Assembly: GCA_964579345.1 (NCBI GenBank)
Contig: CAZOHB010000117.1
Location: 1-8,352, forward strand
Source of the DNA: RGIG5612 sp964579345
GTDB lineage: Bacteria > Bacillota > Clostridia > Lachnospirales > Lachnospiraceae
Direction: 5' to 3'
Length of the DNA: 8,352 nucleotides
Positions within the stretch are counted from its first letter, which is position 1. Each line of letters starts with the position of its first letter. Positions 1-6,114 of this stretch are shown here, one piece after another. The position numbers were made by a program, and so were the translations under genes. The notes beneath the pieces were generated by a model that was given only the letters and a program-made list of their open reading frames with translations, had not been told where the DNA came from and did no database searches.

Positions 1-481
1 GTATCAGGACATCACGATCCCGTTTCAGATGTCGAGTGTGGAATTTTTTACGATGGTGAAAGAGCATCTGAATCCGGGCGGGGCCATGGTCGTCAACATG
101 AATATGCATTCGGATGATCCGGGCTCTATCAACGAGTACTTAAGCGATACGATCGACTCTGTCTTTGATGAGGTTGCAACGGTCACGGTTCCGAATAATA
201 CAAACAGGGAACTGTTTGCCGGGGATAAAGGAATCCAGGCAAATCTTGCAGAGAAAGTCCGCGGCATTCAGAATACGGAACTGCGCAATATGATGCAGGA
301 GGTCCTTCGCGGTCTGACGACGTATGCGGGCGGAGACTGTATCCTCACGGATGACAAAGCTCCGGTCGAACTGCTCGGTATGAGTGCGATCGATAAAATC
401 ATCGGAGATGAAATCGGCTATATTCAGGAAATTTACCGCGAGCAGGGCATACAGGGACTGTTGGATCTTCTGCAGTCCTGA
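1..481 (+). CDS. Spermidine synthase-like protein, C-terminal part (5' end outside window)
   Basis: The reading frame is open from base 2 and ends at TGA 479-481, giving 159 visible residues; the start lies upstream of the window. The visible part begins YQDITIPFQMSSVEFF and continues into KEHLNPGGAMVVNMNM, which is the late Rossmann-fold section of spermidine synthase/class I methyltransferase-like proteins: the NPGG turn followed by a hydrophobic strand is typical. Near the end, ILTDDKAPVELL matches the conserved C-terminal segment of the spermidine-synthase-like proteins that in many Clostridia carry an N-terminal membrane domain (fused MFS type). Whether that membrane part is present here cannot be seen. 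True aminopropyltransferase activity is not established, since the substrate-binding and DxxD-type motifs lie upstream of the window. The gene is followed by a terminator at 518-556 and is convergent with the TetR gene. Confidence 0.75.
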   Translation, partial: YQDITIPFQMSSVEFFTMVKEHLNPGGAMVVNMNMHSDDPGSINEYLSDTIDSVFDEVATVTVPNNTNRELFAGDKGIQANLAEKVRGIQNTELRNMMQEVLRGLTTYAGGDCILTDDKAPVELLGMSAIDKIIGDEIGYIQEIYREQGIQGLLDLLQS

Positions 482-516
482 GAAAGAATTCAACAGAAAC
501 GTAAGATTCTATTATT

Positions 517-1128
517 TCACCGGTCGGGAACACGATTCCTGTCCGGTGCTTTTTTTATCGGGTCTCTTCCGGATTCCAGAAGTGAGCGGCGGACCATTTC
601 CTCCGTCAGACCCTGATGAAGGTCGCAGAAACGGTCGACTTTTGCGTAGATATCGTCCGTCATGTGGCTGTCCATCCAGCCAATGGCAATTCCGAAACAT
701 TCACATTTATAAAAAGTCTCGAGGATCTCCCGGTCAAAGGGATCCGCTTCGACGCCTTCAAAAATGGTTTTTCCATATTCGGTAACTGCGTGCTCACAGA
801 CGACCCAGAGGTAATGTTCGAAGATATCCCGGTTCACAGAATGATAGATGTGCATGATCGCACGGCGGTTCTGCGAAGCAAAATTTAACACTGCAAGAAG
901 AGCTGTTTTGATAGAATCAATCGCCGGATATTCCGCAATGATCTGATCGGCAGCTTCTGTCACGATTTCTTCGATCAATGACGGAAGATCCTGATAATGA
1001 TAATAAAAGGTGTTGCGGTTAATGCCGCATTCTTCCACGATCATCTTAATCGTGATCTGATTCAGCGGCTTTTCATCCAACAACTGTATAAAGGTTTCCT
1101 TGATGGCTTTTTTTGTAAAATTCGGCAT
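517..1128 (-). CDS. TetR/AcrR-family transcriptional regulator
   Basis: A 203-residue protein, normal length for a TetR-family repressor. The N-terminal DNA-binding domain spans about residues 5-55: an opening helix (KKAIKETFIQLLDEKPL), then the helix-turn-helix ITIKMIVEECGINRNTFYYHY with the family hallmark NTFYYHY and the following D-LPSLIEEI helix. The rest is the helical ligand/dimer domain; the segment ILETFYKCECFGIAIGW resembles the C-terminal domain seen in many Firmicute TetR proteins (PF14278-like, by eye only). The start ATG (complement of 1126-1128) has AGAGGG eight bases upstream (complement of 1137-1142). The gene is divergent from the MMPL transporter gene, the classic arrangement for a local repressor of an efflux operon, so it probably controls that pair and perhaps itself. 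Its last 11 codons (KKAPDRNRVPDR region) coincide with the terminator hairpin of the convergent gene. The effector is unknown. Confidence 0.9.
   Translation of the reverse strand: MPNFTKKAIKETFIQLLDEKPLNQITIKMIVEECGINRNTFYYHYQDLPSLIEEIVTEAADQIIAEYPAIDSIKTALLAVLNFASQNRRAIMHIYHSVNRDIFEHYLWVVCEHAVTEYGKTIFEGVEADPFDREILETFYKCECFGIAIGWMDSHMTDDIYAKVDRFCDLHQGLTEEMVRRSLLESGRDPIKKAPDRNRVPDR
518..556 (+). terminator. Rho-independent terminator of the spermidine synthase-like gene
   Basis: Left arm CACCGGTCGGGAA (518-530), five-base loop, right arm TTCCTGTCCGGTG (536-548): 13 positions with one mismatch and one G-U pair. It is followed by one C and seven T (550-556). The T-run is on the plus strand, so it stops transcription coming from the spermidine-synthase-like gene, whose stop is 36 bases upstream. 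The opposite side of the hairpin is not T-rich when read on the minus strand, so it is a poor terminator for the convergent gene. The hairpin lies inside the 3' coding end of that convergent TetR gene. Confidence 0.85.
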
Positions 1129-1154
1129 TGTTCAGTCCCTCTTATATGCTCATC

Positions 1155-1182
1155 ATTTTACCATAGCTGAAATCGGGGGCAA
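1155..1182 (-). promoter_or_regulatory. Candidate promoter of the TetR gene
   Basis: Read on the minus strand: TTGCCC (complement of 1177-1182), 16 bases, then TAAAAT (complement of 1155-1160). The -10 matches consensus at five of six positions and the -35 at four of six. It would place the transcript start about 20 bases before the start codon. A better -35 hexamer, TTGACT (complement of 1194-1199), is present further upstream at the edge of the inverted repeat but has no good -10 at 16-19 bases. The choice is inference. Confidence 0.45.
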
Positions 1183-1197
1183 TGTGTTTTTTTAGTC

Positions 1198-1221
1198 AAA
1201 TTCAGACATTTGTCTGAATTT
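1198..1221. promoter_or_regulatory. Perfect inverted repeat, candidate TetR operator
   Basis: AAATTCAGACA (1198-1208), two bases TT, then TGTCTGAATTT (1211-1221): an exact 11-base inverted repeat with 2-base centre, in the divergent intergenic region between the TetR gene and the MMPL gene. It is not followed by a T-run and a 2-base loop cannot form a normal hairpin, so a protein-binding site is the better reading. Size and symmetry fit a dimeric TetR-type repressor. It lies 15 bases upstream of the proposed tetR -35 and about 110 bases upstream of the MMPL start codon. That it binds this particular TetR protein is inferred from location. Confidence 0.7.
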
Positions 1222-1318
1222 TAGGCACATGACGGTCTTCTGTCCGTTTTATCTCGTAAAAAAGCGGTTTATGATCCCGTTTCGGACATGAAAAAGATTT
1301 TCAATAAACGTTAGAAAC

Positions 1319-1325
1319 AGGAGGT
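1319..1325 (+). promoter_or_regulatory. Ribosome binding site fixing the TTG start of the MMPL gene
   Basis: AGGAGGT, a full anti-Shine-Dalgarno match, ends six bases before TTG 1332-1334. No in-frame ATG or GTG lies at a suitable distance, and the protein from TTG begins with the usual short basic segment before the first membrane helix. This decides the start. Confidence 0.85.
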
Positions 1326-1331
1326 AACACG

Positions 1332-3467
1332 TTGTATCGATTTGGAAAATGGGTCGTAAAATGGAAGATACCGATTCTTATCATTGCGGTGATTCTGATG
1401 ATCCCCTCTTTTTTTGGAATGCGGGCAACCCGGATCAACTATGATATGCTGACATATTTACCGAAAGGAATTGATACGGTAAAAGGACAGGATATCCTGA
1501 TGAGTGAATTCGGTAAGGGCGCATTCAGCCTGATCGTTATCGAAGGGATGCCGGAAAAAGAGATTGCAGCACTCCGAAAAGAAATTGAGGAGGTTCCGCA
1601 CGTTGACAGTGCGATCTGGTATGACAGTTTTGTGGATTTAAGCGTTCCGGTTTCGATGATTCCGGACAGTTTCCGGAAGGCATTTATCAATGGAGAAGAT
1701 ACGATCATGGCAGTTTTCTTTGACACATCTTCTTCTGCTGATGAAACGATCGAAGCGGTTGAGACGATCCGGAAGATTTCCGGAAAACAATGTTTTGTAT
1801 CCGGAATTTCCGCATTGGTTACAGACCTTAAAGCGCTGTGCGAACGGGAAGAGCCAATCTATGTCGGCATTGCGGTTCTTTGTGCTCTGGCAGCGATGGT
1901 TTTGCTTACGGATTCCTGGCTGGTTCCGTTTGTTTTTATTGCAGGAATTGCGATCACCGTACTTTACAATATGGGATCGAATTATTTTCTTGGAGAAATC
2001 TCTTATATCACTAAGGCGCTTGCGGCGGTTCTGCAGCTTGCGGTCACGATGGACTATTCGATTTTCCTCTGGCATGCATACTGCAGCCACAGAAAACAGA
2101 ATCCGGATGATCGAATGGAAGCGATGGCGTGTGCGATCCGGGACACGGTGGTCTCTGTTGCCGGCAGTTCGCTGACCACGATCGCCGGCTTCCTTGCTCT
2201 CTGTTTTATGAGTTACACCATGGGAGCGGATATCGGAATCGTGATGGCAAAGGGCTGCCTGCTTGGAGTTGTGGGCAGCGTGACGATCCTGCCTTCACTG
2301 ATCCTGATTCTCGAAAAGCCTCTGACAAAAACCATGCACAAATCTCTGATCCCGGATATGAGTAAGGTATCAGGATGGATCACGAAACATTTTTATGTCT
2401 TCCTGATCGCATTTGTTGTCATCCTGATTCCTGCTTTCATCGGATATCAGCACACACCGGTTTATTATGATTTTACAAAGATTCTTTCCGGAGATGATAT
2501 AGAAAATATGTCGGAAGAGGATCTGCAGTTTTTGACGGCAAATACCAAGCTGAATGAAAAGTTCCATATCGCAACAACACATATGATCCTTTGTGATGCG
2601 GACCTGCCGGCAAAGGATGCCGCGCAGATGCTTGACCGGATCAATCAGCTGGATGGGGTTGAGAACACCCTGGGGCTTGCTTCTCTGACCGGCGGTCGCA
2701 TTCCGGAGGAGATGATTCCCGAAAAGCTGAAAAACGTGTTGGAAAATGAGAACTATCAGCTGATGCTGGTAAATTCCGCCTACAGGGTCTCGACGGATGA
2801 GTGCAACGACCAGATCGATGCGATCAATGCGATCCTGAAAGAATATGACAAAAACGGAATGCTGATCGGGGAAGCTCCGTGTACAAAGGATCTGATCGAG
2901 ATAACCGATAAGGACTTCTCGGTTGTTACCTGGGTCTCCATTGCATTTGTATTCCTGATCATTCTGCTGACACTGCGGTCGGTTTCTCTGCCGGTGATCC
3001 TGGTTGCAGTCATCGAGTTTGCGGTTTTCATTAATCTTGGAATCCCATATTACACCGGCTTTACCATGCCGTTTATCGCGCCAATCTGCATCAGTACGAT
3101 TCAGCTTGGATCAACGGTGGATTATGCGATCTTAATGACAACGAAATATAAACAGCTGCGGCTTACCAGGGACCGGAAAACCAGCGTAACAGAGGCGCTG
3201 TCCTATGCAATGCCCTCCGTCATTACCAGCGCGCTCAGCTTTTTTGCGGCAACGATCGGAGTTGCAATCTACTCGGATGTTGATCTGATCAGCTCAATGT
3301 GCAACCTGCTTGCAAGAGGCGCCATTGTCAGTATGTTTGCCGTTCTGCTCGTCCTTCCGTCCCTGCTTCTGGTTTTGGACAAGATCGTGGTTCACACCAG
3401 TCTGGGAATGAAAAAGGCAGCGAAAAAAACGAAGAAAAAGATTGCACGGATACAGGAGGTTATGTGA
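1332..3467 (+). CDS. MMPL/RND-family membrane transporter
   Basis: A 711-residue integral membrane protein with the two-fold RND layout: one helix (about 13-31), a large extracytoplasmic loop (about 32-174), five helices (about 176-330), a helix at 354-372, a second large loop (about 373-530), then five helices (531 to about 690) and a lysine-rich cytoplasmic tail. Each half carries the MMPL proton-relay type motif: MDYSIFL (D241-Y242) and VDYAILM (D597-Y598), comparable to the Asp-Tyr pairs of mycobacterial MmpL3. It should therefore be a proton-driven exporter of a hydrophobic or amphipathic molecule; the substrate is not readable. The start is TTG, supported by AGGAGGT. The stop TGA is one base from the next ATG, and the next gene's ribosome site lies inside this gene, so the two are co-translated. 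Divergent from a TetR gene and likely repressed by it. Family assignment is firm; function is inferred. Confidence 0.92.
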   Translation: MYRFGKWVVKWKIPILIIAVILMIPSFFGMRATRINYDMLTYLPKGIDTVKGQDILMSEFGKGAFSLIVIEGMPEKEIAALRKEIEEVPHVDSAIWYDSFVDLSVPVSMIPDSFRKAFINGEDTIMAVFFDTSSSADETIEAVETIRKISGKQCFVSGISALVTDLKALCEREEPIYVGIAVLCALAAMVLLTDSWLVPFVFIAGIAITVLYNMGSNYFLGEISYITKALAAVLQLAVTMDYSIFLWHAYCSHRKQNPDDRMEAMACAIRDTVVSVAGSSLTTIAGFLALCFMSYTMGADIGIVMAKGCLLGVVGSVTILPSLILILEKPLTKTMHKSLIPDMSKVSGWITKHFYVFLIAFVVILIPAFIGYQHTPVYYDFTKILSGDDIENMSEEDLQFLTANTKLNEKFHIATTHMILCDADLPAKDAAQMLDRINQLDGVENTLGLASLTGGRIPEEMIPEKLKNVLENENYQLMLVNSAYRVSTDECNDQIDAINAILKEYDKNGMLIGEAPCTKDLIEITDKDFSVVTWVSIAFVFLIILLTLRSVSLPVILVAVIEFAVFINLGIPYYTGFTMPFIAPICISTIQLGSTVDYAILMTTKYKQLRLTRDRKTSVTEALSYAMPSVITSALSFFAATIGVAIYSDVDLISSMCNLLARGAIVSMFAVLLVLPSLLLVLDKIVVHTSLGMKKAAKKTKKKIARIQEVM
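3454..3460 (+). promoter_or_regulatory. Ribosome binding site choosing ATG 3469 for the heptad lipoprotein
   Basis: AGGAGGT lies eight bases before ATG 3469-3471 and inside the last codons of the MMPL gene. It excludes a longer reading from 3442, which would put this site inside the coding region and would spoil the signal peptide. The stop/start spacing (TGA T ATG) suggests translational coupling. Confidence 0.85.
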
Positions 3468-3468
3468 T

Positions 3469-5568
3469 ATGAAAAGATTGAAAAAACAGGCAGCGGTTTT
3501 CATTATGGCGGTGCTGCTTGCGGCAGTTTCTGTCTGCGGATGTGAAACAAAGCAGCCGGAAACAAACGATACGAAACAAAGCAAAAACCAGAAGGAATCT
3601 GTAGAGATCACCGAGGCGGCACGGACATTTCTTCCTGCAGACGGAGAAGGCTCAGATGCTGAAAAAGAAGAAATGGTTTATGTTGTCGCGGATGCTTCCG
3701 GAAAGGCGGAACAGACGATTGTCAGTACCTGGCTGAAAAATCCGGACGCAAAAGATGTACTTACCGATTACAGTGACCTTTCCGATATTGAAAATGTGAA
3801 AGGTGATGAAAACTTTACGGATAATGGAAACGGAAAGCTGACCTGGCAGGCGGAAGGAAAGGACATCTATTACCAGGGAACCTCGAAACGGGAGCTTCCG
3901 GTCACAATGAAGATTTCTTATCAGTTAGATGGCGTTTCGAAACAGCCCGAAGAGCTTGCAGGTGCAAACGGACATTTAAAGATCACCCTTGCTTACACAA
4001 ACCATGTATCCGAGATGAAGAATATAGGGGGCGTCAGCACACGGATCTATGAACCATTCCTTGTTCTTTCAGCGCTGTCCTTTGATAATGAGAAGGCGGC
4101 GGATGTCCGGGTATCGAACGGAAAACTGGTTAATATGGGAGATAAAACGCTTGCAGTCGGTTATGCGCTTCCCGGACTGAAGGACTCGCTCGCTTCTTCA
4201 ATAGTGAAAGCCGGGGCGGATGAATATATTCCGGACAGTGTTGTGGTGGAAGCAGATGTTACGGATTTTTCCCTGCTGACAATGATCACGGTCATTGATA
4301 ACTCACTTCTGAATGATCTGGAACTGGATCATGTGGATACCCTGGATCAGCTGAAGGCAGCAATGGGGCAGATGTCAGATGCATCCGGTCAGCTGGTGGA
4401 TGGAAGCGGAAAACTGTATGACGGATTGAATACACTGTCTGAGAAGGTTCCGGCACTGACGGACGGAATGGAGGATCTTGATGACGGAGCAGCGGCGCTT
4501 GAAACCGGATCAAAGGATCTGAAAGATGGTGCGGCACAGCTTTCCTCCGGTCTTTCCGGACTTTCTTCCGGTGTCTCGGCACTTCCGGACAGTGTGGACC
4601 GGTTATATAAGGGAACACTTCAGGTCAGTGCGGCGTTAAAAGGCGATATGTATACGGGAGCCGGTCAGATTGAACAGGGAGCCGGCGGTATTGCGCAGGG
4701 AGCAGAACGGATTTCTGCAGGCGCAGGCGGCATCATGAACGGAGCAGAACAGATTGCAGGAGCTGCAGGACAGATTTCCGCCGGAGCCGGAGCGCTGCAA
4801 AGTGAGATGGGAAATATGGCTGCATCGATGAACGAAATGCTCCCGCTTCTGGAACAGTATCCGGAACTTTATGAACAGCTAGGACCGGTTCTGCAGGAGT
4901 ATCAGACAAAAATTGTTCAGGCGCAGGGCGCGCTTTCACAGATTCAGACAGGCGCAAACGGGATTTCCGCAGGCGCAAAGAGCGGAGACAGCAGCAATCC
5001 GGGTATCTATGAAGCAGCAGCCGGGATTTCCGCCGGTGCAAAGAGCGGGGATAACAGCAATCCGGGCATCTGCGAAGCAGCGAATGCGCTCGGACAGGGG
5101 GCTGCAGCTATTCAGGGCGGAATCGATCAGATTACCAGCGATCAGAATTTAGGTGCAATCAGCAATGGACTTGCGGTATTAGAAGAAAAATCAAAGGAGC
5201 TGGTTGGCGGAACCGCACAGCTTTCACAAGGGGCAAAAAAACTGTCAGACGGATCCGGTCAGCTTTCGAAAGGCGCAAGCACGCTGCATACAGGTACGAA
5301 ACAGCTGAAAAAAGGCGGGGATTCGCTTGTATCAGGGATTGCGCAGCTTTTAGAAGGAGCAGGTAAGCTTAAGGACGGGCTGGTGACCTTTGATGAAGAA
5401 GGCATCGCAAAACTGGCATCTTTTGTATCGGGCGACGGAACAAACCTGATTGAACGGCTCAAAGCGGTAAAAGAGATGGGAACTTCTTATACAACGTTCT
5501 CAGGTAAAGAGGGCGCGGCAAAGAGCAAAGTTCAGTTTATTATCCGAACCGATTCGATCGGAGAATGA
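3469..5568 (+). CDS. Predicted lipoprotein with Leu-x-x-Gly heptad repeats (MMPL partner)
   Basis: A 699-residue secreted protein. Residues 1-25 form a lipoprotein signal: basic MKRLKK, a hydrophobic stretch, then the lipobox V22-C23-G24 before C25. A polar linker follows (about 26-60), then a globular domain (about 60-295; YVVADASG, DIENVKGDE, DIYYQGT, PVTMKISYQLDG) seen in surface proteins of gut Clostridia but without known function. From about 305 the protein is mostly seven-residue repeats of the xxxLxxG type (compare the TIGR03057 pattern in YhgE/Pip-like proteins): 305-385, an isoleucine version at 397-445, a less regular part with an internal duplication (498-538), and 580-650. No C-terminal membrane helix is visible, so anchoring should be only by the N-terminal lipid. 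It is coupled to the MMPL gene, and probably acts with that pump outside the membrane. The exact role is unknown. Confidence 0.85.
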   Translation: MKRLKKQAAVFIMAVLLAAVSVCGCETKQPETNDTKQSKNQKESVEITEAARTFLPADGEGSDAEKEEMVYVVADASGKAEQTIVSTWLKNPDAKDVLTDYSDLSDIENVKGDENFTDNGNGKLTWQAEGKDIYYQGTSKRELPVTMKISYQLDGVSKQPEELAGANGHLKITLAYTNHVSEMKNIGGVSTRIYEPFLVLSALSFDNEKAADVRVSNGKLVNMGDKTLAVGYALPGLKDSLASSIVKAGADEYIPDSVVVEADVTDFSLLTMITVIDNSLLNDLELDHVDTLDQLKAAMGQMSDASGQLVDGSGKLYDGLNTLSEKVPALTDGMEDLDDGAAALETGSKDLKDGAAQLSSGLSGLSSGVSALPDSVDRLYKGTLQVSAALKGDMYTGAGQIEQGAGGIAQGAERISAGAGGIMNGAEQIAGAAGQISAGAGALQSEMGNMAASMNEMLPLLEQYPELYEQLGPVLQEYQTKIVQAQGALSQIQTGANGISAGAKSGDSSNPGIYEAAAGISAGAKSGDNSNPGICEAANALGQGAAAIQGGIDQITSDQNLGAISNGLAVLEEKSKELVGGTAQLSQGAKKLSDGSGQLSKGASTLHTGTKQLKKGGDSLVSGIAQLLEGAGKLKDGLVTFDEEGIAKLASFVSGDGTNLIERLKAVKEMGTSYTTFSGKEGAAKSKVQFIIRTDSIGE
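4381..5418 (+). repeat. Leu/Ile-x-x-Gly heptad repeat region (protein level)
   Basis: Codons for residues 305-650 repeat a seven-residue pattern with Leu or Ile and Gly three residues apart, for example QLVDGSGKLYDG, DLKDGAAQLSSG, QIEQGAGGIAQG, KLSDGSGQLSKG. It is interrupted at about residues 446-497 by a non-repetitive helical stretch (MLPLLEQYPELYEQL). The pattern suggests a long, tightly packed helical rod; this is inference from the period. Confidence 0.8.
4960..5082 (+). repeat. In-frame tandem duplication, two 60-base copies
   Basis: Copy 1 is 4960-5019 and copy 2 is 5023-5082, separated by one codon (GCC), so the unit is 63 bases, or 21 codons (three heptads). By eye the copies agree at 51 of 60 bases and 18 of 20 residues: GISAGAKSGDSSNPGIYEAA against GISAGAKSGDNSNPGICEAA. 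Most of the differences are at third codon positions. Confidence 0.9.
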
Positions 5569-5595
5569 GCCCCGGAAAGAGATTGGAACGAATGA

Positions 5596-5633
5596 ACAGA
5601 GTGCGCCAAAGAGGTGCACTCTGTCTGCTTTTT
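5596..5633 (+). terminator. Rho-independent terminator of the MMPL-lipoprotein pair
   Basis: Left arm ACAGAGTGCGCC (5596-5607), loop AAAGA, right arm GGTGCACTCTGT (5613-5624): twelve pairs including one G-U. A T-run follows at 5629-5633 after four bases. It lies 28 bases after the lipoprotein stop and separates that cassette from the ATPase operon. Confidence 0.88.
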
Positions 5634-5712
5634 GCATTATAATATAAATAAGTAAAATCATGAAAAACCGTGGAATATCAGGCAAAAACGGCAAAAAAAA
5701 TGTTTCTGCGTA

Positions 5713-5741
5713 TTGAACTTAATACACAGAAATGCTATCAT
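5713..5741 (+). promoter_or_regulatory. Promoter of the V-type ATPase operon
   Basis: TTGAAC (5713-5718), exactly 17 bases, then TATCAT (5736-5741), with TG one base before the -10 (extended -10). Both hexamers match the housekeeping sigma consensus well (four and five of six). The transcript would start near 5748, giving a short leader of about 30 bases before the ATG at 5779. No riboswitch-sized leader is present. Confidence 0.75.
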
Positions 5742-5764
5742 TTAAAAAACTTTGGATTTTTTTC

Positions 5765-5769
5765 GGAGG
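5765..5769 (+). promoter_or_regulatory. Ribosome binding site choosing ATG 5779
   Basis: GGAGG lies nine bases before ATG 5779-5781. A longer reading beginning at TTG 5752 would run through this site and start within a few bases of the predicted transcript start, so it is not used. Confidence 0.8.
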
Positions 5770-5778
5770 CGTGTACTT

Positions 5779-6087
5779 ATGGCACAAAAAACAATTCAAA
5801 ACATCAAAAATGCAGAATTAAAGGCGCAGCAGGTCCTCAAAAACGCGGATGTGGAAAAAGCAGCGATTTTGAAGCAGGCACGTGAAGATGCTGCAGCTTA
5901 TAAGAAAGAGCTGACCGGAAGAGCGGAAGCTGCTGCAAAAAAAGCCGTTGCAGCTGTGGAAGAAACCCGTGATTCTGTGTTGGAAAAAGCAGAAAAAAGA
6001 GCAGAAGCGGTGATCAGCGGGTTTACCGGCAATATGCAGGATAAACGCAAAGAAGCTGTACAGGCCGTGATCGACGAGATCGCTTAA
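5779..6087 (+). CDS. ntpF: V-type ATP synthase subunit G/H (peripheral stalk)
   Basis: A 102-residue, almost wholly helical protein rich in Ala, Lys and Glu, with no membrane segment. The run from IKNAELKAQQVLKNADVEKA through KQAREDAAAYKKEL and KKAVAAVEETRDSVLEKAEK has the long coiled-coil character of the peripheral-stalk subunit that pairs with subunit E and links the catalytic head to subunit I. Such subunits have little conserved sequence, so the call rests on size, composition and position: it is directly before subunits I and K, as ntpF is in Enterococcus hirae. It is the first gene of the operon, with promoter at 5713-5741 and GGAGG nine bases before ATG. The next gene starts 27 bases after its stop. 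The symbol follows the E. hirae naming; ahaH is used for the archaeal homologue. Confidence 0.82.
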   Translation: MAQKTIQNIKNAELKAQQVLKNADVEKAAILKQAREDAAAYKKELTGRAEAAAKKAVAAVEETRDSVLEKAEKRAEAVISGFTGNMQDKRKEAVQAVIDEIA

Positions 6088-6114
6088 TACATAAAAGTTC
6101 GGGAGGAACAATAA

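Noticed and set aside
140..493. Minus-strand open frame of 117 codons
   Set aside because: Opposite-strand shadow of the spermidine-synthase-like gene; no ribosome site or recognisable domain.
481..516. Separate terminator for the TetR gene on the minus strand
   Set aside because: Only a weak five-base AGAAT/ATTCT pairing with a long loop was found; not convincing.
384..785. Plus-strand open frame of 133 codons
   Set aside because: It overlaps the end of the spermidine-synthase-like gene, the terminator and the TetR gene. It has no ribosome site and a composition typical of an out-of-frame reading (many Arg, Ser, Pro).
616..888. Plus-strand open frame of 90 codons over the TetR gene
   Set aside because: Antisense to a clear TetR coding region, with no ribosome site or family resemblance.
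1638..2090. Minus-strand open frame of 150 codons within the MMPL gene
   Set aside because: Shadow frame rich in Arg, Asn and Cys; the MMPL reading on the other strand has full-length family features.
3442..3468. Earlier start for the heptad lipoprotein
   Set aside because: It would add nine residues before a normal signal peptide and would place the AGGAGGT site inside the coding region.
4960..5082. CRISPR or mobile-element origin for the direct repeat
   Set aside because: There are only two copies, almost adjacent, in frame and coding for the same protein repeat. There are no spacers, inverted ends or transposase.
5638..5643. TATAAT as an extra promoter for the ATPase operon
   Set aside because: The hexamer is perfect, but the position 17 bases upstream falls in the terminator stem and reads TGCACT. 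The promoter at 5713-5741 is better in both boxes and spacing.
5660..5716. Possible 18-residue ORF (MKNRGISGKNGKKNVSAY) before the ATPase promoter
   Set aside because: No ribosome site, and it ends inside the -35 hexamer of the operon promoter. A TATAAT lies upstream at 5638-5643 but has no matching -35, so I see no support for expression.
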